IMG/VR virus record: IMGVR_UViG_3300035698_013399 | Location: 1-35,724 of that record | DNA: 35,724 nt | Source: a virus | Reading direction: 5' to 3' (one strand) | In this document: one piece after another, positions 25,625-32,718 of the stretch | Numbering within the stretch: position 1 is the stretch's first letter | Layout of the letters: each line of letters begins with the position of its first letter | Made by a program: the position numbers and the translations under genes | Notes under the pieces: model-generated | Seen by the model: the letters and a program-made list of their open reading frames with translations, nothing else | The model's database searches: none | What the model was told of the DNA's origin: nothing

Positions 25625-25632
25625 TATTTATG
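25625..25632 (-). promoter_or_regulatory. Candidate late promoter box CATAAATA
   Basis: CATAAATA on the - strand, 37 bp before the start of the small gene ahead of gp15 and immediately downstream of an intrinsic terminator. This terminator-then-box arrangement is also seen at 21381-21454. Confidence 0.5.
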
Positions 25633-25660
25633 CAACATATTATATTATATAGACTTAAAA

Positions 25661-25701
25661 TATAAAAAAATAGAATGAAATTATATATCTCATCCTATTT
25701 T
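25661..25701 (-). terminator. Intrinsic terminator closing the dCMP deaminase cassette
   Basis: On the - strand AAAATAGGATGA (25690-25701) pairs with TCATTCTATTTT (25667-25678), a 12-bp stem with one G-U pair and an 11-nt loop, followed by TTTTTTATA. It separates the three-gene cassette from the gp15/sheath/tube unit. Confidence 0.85.
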
Positions 25702-25727
25702 AAATTATAAAGTGTAGTTTTTAGTTA

Positions 25728-25997
25728 TTATTCTGTATCTTTTTCGAAATCTTCTGCTAATTTAATTAGATTAAGTGTATCAATTGGTTCATTATCATTC
25801 ATAAATCTAAGTCTTGCATCCCTTGTTACAGCAGAAAGAGCATTAAAATCTTTAAGTACTTCAATCTCTGCCGCAACTAATTCACCAATTGCTAACCACT
25901 TATGTTCTGGATAACCTAACCTTGATTCATTCTCAAATACATTAGCAGTAGCTATATGCTTTCTATAACAATCCAGACATGAATCTTGCATAATCAC
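25728..25997 (-). CDS. Small Cys-x2-Cys protein of unknown function
   Basis: An 89-residue protein with CLDCYRKH at residues 7-14 and a conserved-looking LGYPEHKWLAIGELVAAEIE segment (28-47). The combination of CxxCxxKH, GYPEH, W and aiGxLxxAE is a pattern I associate with small phage proteins of unknown function. The two Cys plus two His (14 and 32) could hold a metal ion. It is the last gene of the deaminase cassette, 11 bp after the preceding gene, and is preceded by the strongest ribosome binding site here (AGGAGGTG). A terminator follows. Confidence 0.7.
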   Translation of the reverse strand: MIMQDSCLDCYRKHIATANVFENESRLGYPEHKWLAIGELVAAEIEVLKDFNALSAVTRDARLRFMNDNEPIDTLNLIKLAEDFEKDTE

Positions 25998-26008
25998 CTC
26001 CTAATTTT

Positions 26009-27304
26009 TTACTTAAAACTTTCTTCACTTAAAGTCTCACACTCTCTCATTAGGTTCTTAAAGCAAGTATCAGCGCCTTTCATTCCCATAATATTACAAG
26101 AGTATCCTAATTCTTTATTAATACTTTCTTCAAAAACAAATGGTCTTCCTTGTACCTTTGTCATAAACTCACCATCTTTACCTAGAACTCTTTTGCTGTA
26201 CTTATTTGTTTTATCAAGTCCTGGGAATGCTTCTGGATTCTTAACATTAGTGCCCCACAGCATAGCACCTTCACCACCTTTAGGTACAAACATAATAGAA
26301 TCTTGATCCCATTTCTTACCAGTATCTCTTAAGAATTTTTCTAAATCACCCTTATCTCTAATATCTACAACAAAGAATGTATGCTCTCCAACTTCCTTCG
26401 CCTCATCAGTACCATAGTTCTCAATGTAAGAACCCTTAACACTTGTAATACCATATCCCTTACTTTGGATATATGTCTTAAGTGCTTTATTTCTCTTTTG
26501 GTTTTCTTCTTTTGATATTCTTTCATCACCAATTAGATCTCGATATGCTGTTACTGTACCAGTATCATGATCTTTCATATGCCTATGAACTCTACTTAGA
26601 CTACTCTCATTAAACATATTATTCAAATCTTTGTGCATTTTTTCCGTATGTGTTATATCTAATGATAATTCAATATTTTTTTCTCTTCTTATTTCTTCTA
26701 ATGCTTCCATAAATCCTAACCTTGAACTTCTTGCACCATCATTTAGTTCTTTAAGGATCTTATCTGAAGATGTATTTAAAATATTAATATCTTCTCCTTC
26801 CTTACCAATAAATTCTGCTTCTGCACCTTTTACACCTATATTTGATACTTTATATTTATAGAATTTCTTAAAAATATTACTATTAGACTTAAGAAAATCT
26901 AAAAGATATTCTACTGCACTAGACTTATTACCATCACCAAGAACAGGTTTCTTATAACCACCTTCTTTCATGATCTTTGATGCTAATTTAAATGTATAAT
27001 CTGGAACATCAGTAAGAAAATTATTAGAAGCATAAAATTGATTAGAAACTGTTGCATCCATATTAACTCTAACTCTAATAAGTCCTAACATCATTCCAAT
27101 AATTCGCATAATGTCTTCATTAGTATATCTATTTTTACCTTCTTTATTATCATCATACTCAGTTGCTTTCTCAAGAACTGCTGTTGCTTTCTCATCTAAC
27201 CCTAATTCTTTAATATGCTTATGTCCTGTTCTTAATGAAATTTGATGCATCTTAACTGGAACAGATTTTCCATTAATCCCATTAACCCAAAATGCTTCAT
27301 TCAT
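26009..27304 (-). CDS. Uncharacterised protein with DUF3293-like C-terminal region
   Basis: A 431-residue soluble protein. Residues 1-240 are mainly helical and unassigned. Residues 250-353 follow a pattern reminiscent of DUF3293-type proteins: TAYRDLI, then SKEENQKRNKALKTYIQSKGYG, then KGSYIENYG, then VGEHTFFVVDI and DQDSIMFV, with an invariant-looking RN, KGxYxE and (E/H)xxFxV series. The biochemical role of that family is not known to me. It lies 3 bp after the dCMP deaminase gene and belongs to the same promoter-terminator cassette, which points to an early metabolic or host-takeover role, not a virion one. AAGGAAACTAAAAT before the ATG supports the start. Confidence 0.6.
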   Translation of the reverse strand: MNEAFWVNGINGKSVPVKMHQISLRTGHKHIKELGLDEKATAVLEKATEYDDNKEGKNRYTNEDIMRIIGMMLGLIRVRVNMDATVSNQFYASNNFLTDVPDYTFKLASKIMKEGGYKKPVLGDGNKSSAVEYLLDFLKSNSNIFKKFYKYKVSNIGVKGAEAEFIGKEGEDINILNTSSDKILKELNDGARSSRLGFMEALEEIRREKNIELSLDITHTEKMHKDLNNMFNESSLSRVHRHMKDHDTGTVTAYRDLIGDERISKEENQKRNKALKTYIQSKGYGITSVKGSYIENYGTDEAKEVGEHTFFVVDIRDKGDLEKFLRDTGKKWDQDSIMFVPKGGEGAMLWGTNVKNPEAFPGLDKTNKYSKRVLGKDGEFMTKVQGRPFVFEESINKELGYSCNIMGMKGADTCFKNLMRECETLSEESFK

Positions 27305-27307
27305 ATT

Positions 27308-27802
27308 TTAGTTTCCTTTCCAAATAGTTATTTTAATTCCAGATTCTTTAATCATAATATTAGTAACTTCAATACTGTCTTTCCATCTCTCTCTCCAGTA
27401 TTTATCATTCTCTTCGTAGTTTCTACCGTCAATTATTATTTCTTTTATCCCTGTTTGAATAATCGCGCGGCAACATTCACAACAAGGATACCAAGTTATA
27501 TATATCTTACACTCATCTAATGGTATTCCTCTCTTTGCCGCAAAATATATGGCATTTCTTTCGGCGTGTTCGGTAAACATTAGTTTCTTATTTCTATCTT
27601 CATATCTTTCATTAGATATATTTCTTACATAACCACAAGTATCAATATTCTTATCAAGAACACCAATTGGGAATCCATTAAACCCTGTTGATACTATAGT
27701 ATTATCATTTGTTGTAATAACACACCCTACTTTAGTTGAAGGGTCTTTGGATTTAGTTTTAATTACATCAATAAGATTAAAAAAATATTCATTCCAGTTC
27801 AT
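27308..27802 (-). CDS. dCMP deaminase
   Basis: A 164-residue zinc-dependent deaminase that would convert dCMP to dUMP for dTTP synthesis during phage replication. The catalytic HAE (His79, Glu81) is in FTEHAERNAI, and the PCxxC zinc ligands are Cys107 and Cys110 in WYPCCECCRAII. The N-terminus SKDPSTKVGCVI, then GFNGFP, is typical of the family, and Cys27 and Cys56 may add a second metal site as in T4 gp cd. The length suits the family (T4: 193). AGGAGTGATATT precedes the ATG, and a near-consensus sigma70 promoter lies upstream. It is a nucleotide-metabolism gene sitting inside morphogenesis genes. Confidence 0.93.
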   Translation of the reverse strand: MNWNEYFFNLIDVIKTKSKDPSTKVGCVITTNDNTIVSTGFNGFPIGVLDKNIDTCGYVRNISNERYEDRNKKLMFTEHAERNAIYFAAKRGIPLDECKIYITWYPCCECCRAIIQTGIKEIIIDGRNYEENDKYWRERWKDSIEVTNIMIKESGIKITIWKGN

Positions 27803-27853
27803 AATATCACTCCTAATATTGTATAAATTTCACATATTATCTCTTATAAGTGT

Positions 27854-27882
27854 ATTATATATTATAAAAATTAGGTTGTCAA
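27854..27882 (-). promoter_or_regulatory. Consensus sigma70 promoter of the dCMP deaminase cassette
   Basis: On the - strand TTGACA (27877-27882), a 17-bp spacer, then TATAAT (27854-27859): both hexamers perfect and spacing optimal, about 52 bp before the ATG. This is a host-polymerase (early) promoter, unlike the late boxes of the neighbouring structural genes. Confidence 0.88.
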
Positions 27883-27892
27883 CTAAAAAATG

Positions 27893-27942
27893 ACATTTAT
27901 TGGTATGAAAAAATGTATAAAAATAACATTTATTGGTATGAA
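27893..27942 (-). repeat. Two 17-bp direct repeats upstream of the sigma70 promoter
   Basis: TTCATACCAATAAATGT occurs perfectly twice on the - strand, at 27926-27942 and 27893-27909, 33 bp apart start to start (about three helical turns). Both copies are followed by short T-rich runs. They end 10 bp before the -35 hexamer, the place for an activator site or UP-like element, or an operator pair. Not elsewhere in the window as far as I can see. Confidence 0.8.
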
Positions 27943-27969
27943 TTAAATACATGGGGTACAATGTATCAT

Positions 27970-29493
27970 CTAGAATAATAAGAAGTCTTGGTACCAAAGA
28001 CTATTGCTCAGATAGCACGCCCAACCAAGTCCTACAGCAAGGTCATCATTATTTCCATCTTCTGCAGTATACTTCCTATTTCCTGCAGTACTCTTCTTCT
28101 CAATGTATGTAAGGAGTTCAGATATAAGTTTATCATCTATAGGTTCGCATTTTTTATTTTCTATATATTCTTTTAACGCATTTATCATAACTGTTTTGGT
28201 GTGGACGTTTGAGTTGATACCAAACTGGGGTGAATCATCATGAACATAAGTATTCTCATAATAATATTTTTCAACCATCTGATCTACAAAACTTTGACCT
28301 ATACCATTATTTTCAAATATAAATGCGGGGTTTCCCCAATCTGGAAGTATTTTAAAAGTTAATGAACAAAAGTCAGGAATAGTAATAAGATTAGATCTAA
28401 ACGATAATGATTGGGAAAGTTTAGTTACTATAGCATCTGGTACATCTTCCTGGTCAACACCTTCATCCATAAACTTTTTAAAATCTTCTACGTTAGGTTC
28501 TCTCCATTCAACTCTGAATATTTGAGATGTACTATAGTCACTACCTGTACCCAAACCAATATCATTAGAAGCAATATATAAAGAACCAGGTCTGTATTCT
28601 TCAAACGTCCATAATTCTCCACCCTTCAGATCTTCTTGATATATTGGATCTGAAGGTACTAGATCTTTCAAAGCGTGAGCGTTAATAAGAGTTGAAGTAG
28701 AACCAATGAAAGAGTTACCATATTCACTTGCGTATCTTACAGGACCAATATCTTTAATCTTCTGTTCTTTCCATACTTCATCTCTTCCTGGAACTTGCCA
28801 GTAGTCTATTCGAATAGGATGGAATGAGTTTCTATTATTAACAGCATCAGTCCAAAGTTTATGATAGAGATTTCCTACACCGTTAGGAGTAGATACAACA
28901 ATAATCTTATCACCCTCTTCTACTGTAGGTAAGTTAGATGCCCAGAAGTCTTCTGCAAGAGTACAAGGTTCAATAAATGCCATTTCATCCATAAGTAGAA
29001 CCGAAACAGATTCACTACGGAGAGCATTCTTTGAAGTTGCCGCCGAAAAGATCTTCGATCCGTTCTCAAATGTTATTGAATGTTTATTGTATTCTCTAGT
29101 TCCAGGTTTTATCCACATAGGAAGTTCTTCGTACATACCCTTAACATCTGTAAGAATATTAGTTGCTGTTCTATCCATATTAGCGAGAATAGCACAACAT
29201 TTATCCTCTTTGAACATAGCGTACCATAAGAGAAAAATACAAGAACAAGTAGTTTTACCTGATTGTCTGGATGATAAGATTACAGTACTTTTATTTTCAA
29301 CTAAATCTTCAAGAAGACTAAATTGATAATCTCTAAGTTCTAATCTAATCTTACCTTTTTTGGGGTGAATTACATATATGTAGTGTTCAGCAAAGTATAA
29401 AATGTCATTCTTACACCGGATGATCTCTCTTATCATTTCTTCAGTATATTCGAACTTTTCACCTTCTTTAACTACAAGAACATTCCCTGCCAT
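27970..29493 (-). CDS. Terminase large subunit (gp17-like)
   Basis: A 507-residue packaging motor ATPase and headful nuclease. Walker A is SSRQSGKT (74-81), Walker B LLMDE (166-170), and the coupling motif STP is at 201-203. The nuclease domain shows Asp311 (ASNDIGLGTGSDY), Glu394 (FENNGIGQSF) and Asp483/484 (DGNNDDLAVG), corresponding to the T4 gp17 metal-binding triad. T4 gp17 is 610 residues. It follows terS by 2 bp, with AGAGGAT inside the terS end, so the two are coupled. The final hydrophobic C-terminus (WYQDFLLF) is unusual but complete. A promoter for the next cassette lies just downstream. Confidence 0.95.
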   Translation of the reverse strand: MAGNVLVVKEGEKFEYTEEMIREIIRCKNDILYFAEHYIYVIHPKKGKIRLELRDYQFSLLEDLVENKSTVILSSRQSGKTTCSCIFLLWYAMFKEDKCCAILANMDRTATNILTDVKGMYEELPMWIKPGTREYNKHSITFENGSKIFSAATSKNALRSESVSVLLMDEMAFIEPCTLAEDFWASNLPTVEEGDKIIVVSTPNGVGNLYHKLWTDAVNNRNSFHPIRIDYWQVPGRDEVWKEQKIKDIGPVRYASEYGNSFIGSTSTLINAHALKDLVPSDPIYQEDLKGGELWTFEEYRPGSLYIASNDIGLGTGSDYSTSQIFRVEWREPNVEDFKKFMDEGVDQEDVPDAIVTKLSQSLSFRSNLITIPDFCSLTFKILPDWGNPAFIFENNGIGQSFVDQMVEKYYYENTYVHDDSPQFGINSNVHTKTVMINALKEYIENKKCEPIDDKLISELLTYIEKKSTAGNRKYTAEDGNNDDLAVGLGWACYLSNSLWYQDFLLF

Positions 29494-29495
29494 TT

Positions 29496-30128
29496 CTAAT
29501 CCTCTACAATCTCAGCATCTTTAACTTCTTCATCACTCCCTGATATCAATTTCAATAGTTCTGCTTGAGAACCTACTGCAATTACATTAGTATTTCCTGA
29601 TGGTTTATCAGAACTCTTTTCCTTGATATCAATCTCTCTCTTCTTAAGATCCGCTTTATATTTCTGGATTTCAAGATGTACTTTTTCGTTTTCTAATTTT
29701 GCTTTTCTATATTGCATTTCTGAAATATCCCGGAGAGTATTTGTTACTCTATCCATAGTCTCATTAAGAGTACATATAACTTTACCATTATAACCTTCTT
29801 CAAGTTCTCTCTCAATATAATCAAGAAGATTTATACTTTTCTCACTCAAAAGACCAAACATTGCTTTAACTTTTGCTTCTTCATCATAAACTGGTTTCAG
29901 TATATCGTTATTATATTCATCCTTTACTACTGTCTTTTCTGCAAGTTTACTCTTTATTACTTCTAATGAATTGACTTGTTTGAAATGATTATTACTCTCT
30001 TCATCGTTAACAAGATCTAATATAGATTCAGCATCAAACCCATTCTCAGTACTGATCTGCATAAAAGAATCTGATAAAGAATCTTTCTTAATTTTTGTTT
30101 CTCTTTTATTGTCTTCTTTTTTACTCAA
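29496..30128 (-). CDS. Probable terminase small subunit (gp16-like)
   Basis: About 210 residues, highly charged and helical, with a long coiled-coil-like segment (about residues 125-175: LNETMDRVTNTLRDISEMQYRK and following Glu/Lys heptads), in keeping with the central coiled-coil of T4-type small terminases that recognise DNA and regulate the large subunit. T4 gp16 is 164 residues. I chose the TTG start at 30126-30128 because AGGAG lies 8 nt before it; a GTG at 30156-30158 has no ribosome binding site and falls inside a stable hairpin. The gene directly precedes terL. The identification rests on position and architecture, not on a sequence motif. Confidence 0.7.
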   Translation of the reverse strand: MSKKEDNKRETKIKKDSLSDSFMQISTENGFDAESILDLVNDEESNNHFKQVNSLEVIKSKLAEKTVVKDEYNNDILKPVYDEEAKVKAMFGLLSEKSINLLDYIERELEEGYNGKVICTLNETMDRVTNTLRDISEMQYRKAKLENEKVHLEIQKYKADLKKREIDIKEKSSDKPSGNTNVIAVGSQAELLKLISGSDEEVKDAEIVED

Positions 30129-30149
30129 GGTGTGAACTCCTAAAATAAT

Positions 30150-30200
30150 GCTTCCCACTGCGCCGTCGGGAGAGAGTGGAGGAAACGACGCAGGGGAAGC
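30150..30200 (-). promoter_or_regulatory. GC-rich hairpin immediately upstream of terS
   Basis: The - strand RNA can form a 7-bp stem (GCTTCCC/GGGAAGC), a one-base bulge and a further 10-bp stem with two G-U pairs, around a pyrimidine-rich loop. It begins 3 nt after the stop of the lipoprotein gene and is followed by ATTATTTTAGGAG, so the terS ribosome binding site comes straight after it. The loop contains CCUCC and ACUCU, which could contact the Shine-Dalgarno sequence. Possible roles are attenuator/terminator, RNA-level control of terS, or a DNA site for terminase. Confidence 0.7.
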
Positions 30201-30203
30201 GGA

Positions 30204-30941
30204 TTAATCTTTTATGATACCTCTTGCTTCTCTAGTGATTCTTCGGAACAGAGAAGAGTTATCATCTTTCTTTAGAGGAGTCTTAAAATATTCTTCAATT
30301 AAATCATTGGGAAGTGTATTGATTAATTCACAAAGTTTTTGAATTGTTTTAAAATTATCACTACTGTTAATTTCTACATTAGATTTTTTATATTGATTGT
30401 ATAAAAAATATCCCCCACCACATATACCCAAACCAATAACAATAAGAATAACCCAAGGATATGAATTAATAAGAATACCACATCCAATTAAAGAAACACC
30501 CATAACTCCACAAGTGATTCCTAAACGAAGCAATCCTATGAATCCTAAACCAACCCCTACTGCTACTAGAACAGCACCAAACACAAACAGTTGAACAGGC
30601 GCTGAATTTGCTTCCCATGATGTAAATAGTTTATTGATACTGTTTTCATCAATATCTTCAGAGACACCAACCTGTAGTTTAACTTTTGCATTTGATGGTA
30701 TTGTAAGAGACTTTTCACCAATCTTAATATAAAGAGGTGGTGCTGAATCCAATTCAGGATACTTCTCTGGATCTAGTTCAACAGTTCCAGTAATATTTGA
30801 ACTAGTTTCTTTTTTCTGTTTGATTTCCTGTGACACTGTTCCTTCTTTGCCTTTAATTACATTTTCTCCAAATAATCCAGACATAGAACATCCTGAAAAA
30901 AACATAAGAGAAACAAAAACAGTTAAAAGAATCTTATTCAT
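30204..30941 (-). CDS. Multi-pass membrane lipoprotein of unknown function
   Basis: A 245-residue protein with a lipoprotein signal peptide: positive MNK, hydrophobic core, lipobox FSGC with Cys18. Residues 25-110 form an extracytoplasmic-type region, followed by three hydrophobic segments (about 116-138, 140-158, 162-182) rich in Gly, then a charged C-terminus (190-245). The order of secreted region then helices would put residues 19-115 in the periplasm. Phage lipoproteins are known in superinfection exclusion and as spanin subunits, but three transmembrane helices and a large soluble part fit neither closely, and no lysis gene is adjacent. It precedes terS. GTAAGGATAAATT before the ATG resembles the other late genes. 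Confidence 0.7.
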   Translation of the reverse strand: MNKILLTVFVSLMFFSGCSMSGLFGENVIKGKEGTVSQEIKQKKETSSNITGTVELDPEKYPELDSAPPLYIKIGEKSLTIPSNAKVKLQVGVSEDIDENSINKLFTSWEANSAPVQLFVFGAVLVAVGVGLGFIGLLRLGITCGVMGVSLIGCGILINSYPWVILIVIGLGICGGGYFLYNQYKKSNVEINSSDNFKTIQKLCELINTLPNDLIEEYFKTPLKKDDNSSLFRRITREARGIIKD

Positions 30942-30950
30942 AATTTATCC

Positions 30951-31331
30951 TTACAATGCGATTAAAATATAACCATCTGTATCTTTACTAGGAGAAACAG
31001 AAGTATTACGAACAATCTTACCTTTATTTTGAAGTTCTACTAGAAAATCCTGAAGTTCTTTTAGATTTGGAAATTCTTTAACAATTGCTTCTTTAAGTGG
31101 TCCTGGGAAATAAACATTAACATCTTTACCCATAAGTTTAGACATGATACCATTAAATTTTTCAGAATCTTCTACAAACATTTTAAAAATCTTACCTCTA
31201 CAATTACAATTTGGTTTATTTTTGTAATCATCTAGATCTTCTGAAATTGATGAATATTCATATTTAAATATATCTATATTATCCATAACAACGTTTTGGA
31301 TATCCTGATTAAATACAACATCTTTTATCAT
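30951..31331 (-). CDS. Small protein of unknown function between appendage and lipoprotein genes
   Basis: A 126-residue soluble protein beginning MIKDVVFNQDIQNVV. It has a central NCNCRGK motif (two Cys, possibly metal-linked in a dimer) and a C-terminal helix-strand region (YFPGPLKEAIVKEFPNLKEL, then QDFLVELQNKGKIVRN) that could be a winged-helix-like fold. The family is not recognised. The frame is open further upstream, but the start at 31331 is chosen because AGGGAGAGAAATC precedes it; an earlier ATG at 31427 lacks one and overlaps the upstream gene. It lies 9 bp before the lipoprotein gene. Confidence 0.65.
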   Translation of the reverse strand: MIKDVVFNQDIQNVVMDNIDIFKYEYSSISEDLDDYKNKPNCNCRGKIFKMFVEDSEKFNGIMSKLMGKDVNVYFPGPLKEAIVKEFPNLKELQDFLVELQNKGKIVRNTSVSPSKDTDGYILIAL

Positions 31332-31407
31332 GATTTCTCTCCCTATAAAGTTTCTAATCTTACCACTCAGTATTATATATGATGTAAGTATTCTAAAATA
31401 GAAAAAA

Positions 31408-32682
31408 TTATAATTTAAATGTAACACATCTTGGATTATTAAATGATAAAGTATTTAATACTGTAGAAGTTTTACCATTAAGTTTTATGATTTCATTAAT
31501 ATTAGTTAGAGCACAAATAATATTTACTCCATCCCATCCAATACCGTTAAGATACCAACTACTTATATTTGTAGTTTGTGAAATTGTTGGAGAACTTCCT
31601 GAGTGAGTATAAATGCTATCGTAGATCTGGTCGGCATCCATAAGATTAACACCATCATTAGATAACGTACCAAAGAAACTATTATGAGTCGCTAAATAAC
31701 TACTTGATATGATATTTGTAACACCTATATGTATGTATATTCTCTTCTCTGGAGAAGATCCACAAGTTATAAGATTTCCACCTATTACTGTAAGTCCAGA
31801 TAAACTAGTGGCAGTTGGATGAGTAAAACTACTTAATAATACATTACTGATTCCGTCATATATTCTTATAATATTTGAATTATTAAATAATATGATAAGA
31901 TTACCAGTACTTATATCAATATCTGATATCTCACCAACAGTACTAAAATCAAGTGAATCTTTTAAGTCAGTAGAGAATCCATCGTATAAATTTAAAATAT
32001 TATATGCAGGTAAAAGCATATCACCAGATAAAGGAACTAATGTATTGACATCATCTACTAATGAATCAATACTACTTGAATTATCTGAACTTTCAGAAAT
32101 ATCAGAATCAATACTACTTGAATCTGTACTAGATAATGATGTTAAATCAGTTACAGTACCTTCTGGATTTTCATAAGGTTCTTCAATATTATTATAAACA
32201 ATTACTTCCCATTCTCCATCTATCTCCATCCAATCTTCAAATATAAAATCAGTATCTAAAGCAATTCTAGAAAATAATTTATCATTCATATACAAACCAA
32301 ATTCCTGAACATTCTTACTTAAAAGATCAGGAGCATTGTTTTTGTTGACAGTGAAATCAAAACTTATTGATGTTAATGAAGTTATGTTTTTAACACTAAC
32401 AGGTAAATCAACTACTGTACAATTTCCAGACTCAACAACAGGCTTAGAAAAACAAGTCATCTCAGACATACCATAATAAGATCCTCTAGGAGATTCTGGA
32501 AGAATATCACCCCAAGATGCTAATTTTATATTTGTAGAAATTACACTATTACTAAGTCCTAATGAAAGAATATGTGGTGCATATTTAAGTACTAAATTCT
32601 TCTTAACTATGACAGTATTAGTAACTCTCTCTGTTAGTTTAAGAATACCTACACCACTTATATTTATTATTTCTCTAGTCAT
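31408..32682 (-). CDS. Appendage protein: shared N-terminal domain plus beta-propeller-like C-terminal region
   Basis: A 424-residue protein. Residues 1-165 are homologous in pattern to the start of the protein at 10424-11725 (KLASWGDI 53-60, KNVQEFGLY 123-131, LDTDFIF 142-148, then a W-containing strand), suggesting two appendages fixed to the virion by the same kind of domain. Residues 178-210 form a Ser/Asp/Glu-rich linker. The remainder has repeated strands with Gly-Asn and Asp-Gly turns (GNLIILFNNSNIIRIYDGIS, then GGNLITCG, then WDGVNIICALTNINEIIKLNG), resembling propeller blades. AAGGAAATTTAAAA precedes the ATG. Functionally a fibre or receptor-contact protein by inference. Confidence 0.65.
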   Translation of the reverse strand: MTREIINISGVGILKLTERVTNTVIVKKNLVLKYAPHILSLGLSNSVISTNIKLASWGDILPESPRGSYYGMSEMTCFSKPVVESGNCTVVDLPVSVKNITSLTSISFDFTVNKNNAPDLLSKNVQEFGLYMNDKLFSRIALDTDFIFEDWMEIDGEWEVIVYNNIEEPYENPEGTVTDLTSLSSTDSSSIDSDISESSDNSSSIDSLVDDVNTLVPLSGDMLLPAYNILNLYDGFSTDLKDSLDFSTVGEISDIDISTGNLIILFNNSNIIRIYDGISNVLLSSFTHPTATSLSGLTVIGGNLITCGSSPEKRIYIHIGVTNIISSSYLATHNSFFGTLSNDGVNLMDADQIYDSIYTHSGSSPTISQTTNISSWYLNGIGWDGVNIICALTNINEIIKLNGKTSTVLNTLSFNNPRCVTFKL

Positions 32683-32718
32683 TTTTAAATTTCCTTGTAT
32701 TTATTTCTCTTAATCTTA

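Noticed and set aside
27948-27965. TACAT...ATGTA inverted repeat after terL as a terminator
   Set aside because: The stem is only five or six A/T pairs with a weak T-run; not convincing beside the other terminators seen.
30129-30158. GTG start for terS at 30156-30158
   Set aside because: No Shine-Dalgarno sequence precedes it and it lies within the hairpin; the TTG at 30126-30128 has AGGAG at good spacing.
31332-31427. Longer start for the 126-residue protein at 31427
   Set aside because: It would overlap the upstream gene, lacks a ribosome binding site and adds an untypical hydrophobic stretch; AGGGAGAGA marks the start at 31331.
32698-32705. AATAAATA box before the appendage gene at 32682 as a late promoter
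   Set aside because: It is too close to the ribosome binding site and differs at the first base; the common AAGGATAAAT ribosome site context in this genome creates look-alike ATAAAT strings.
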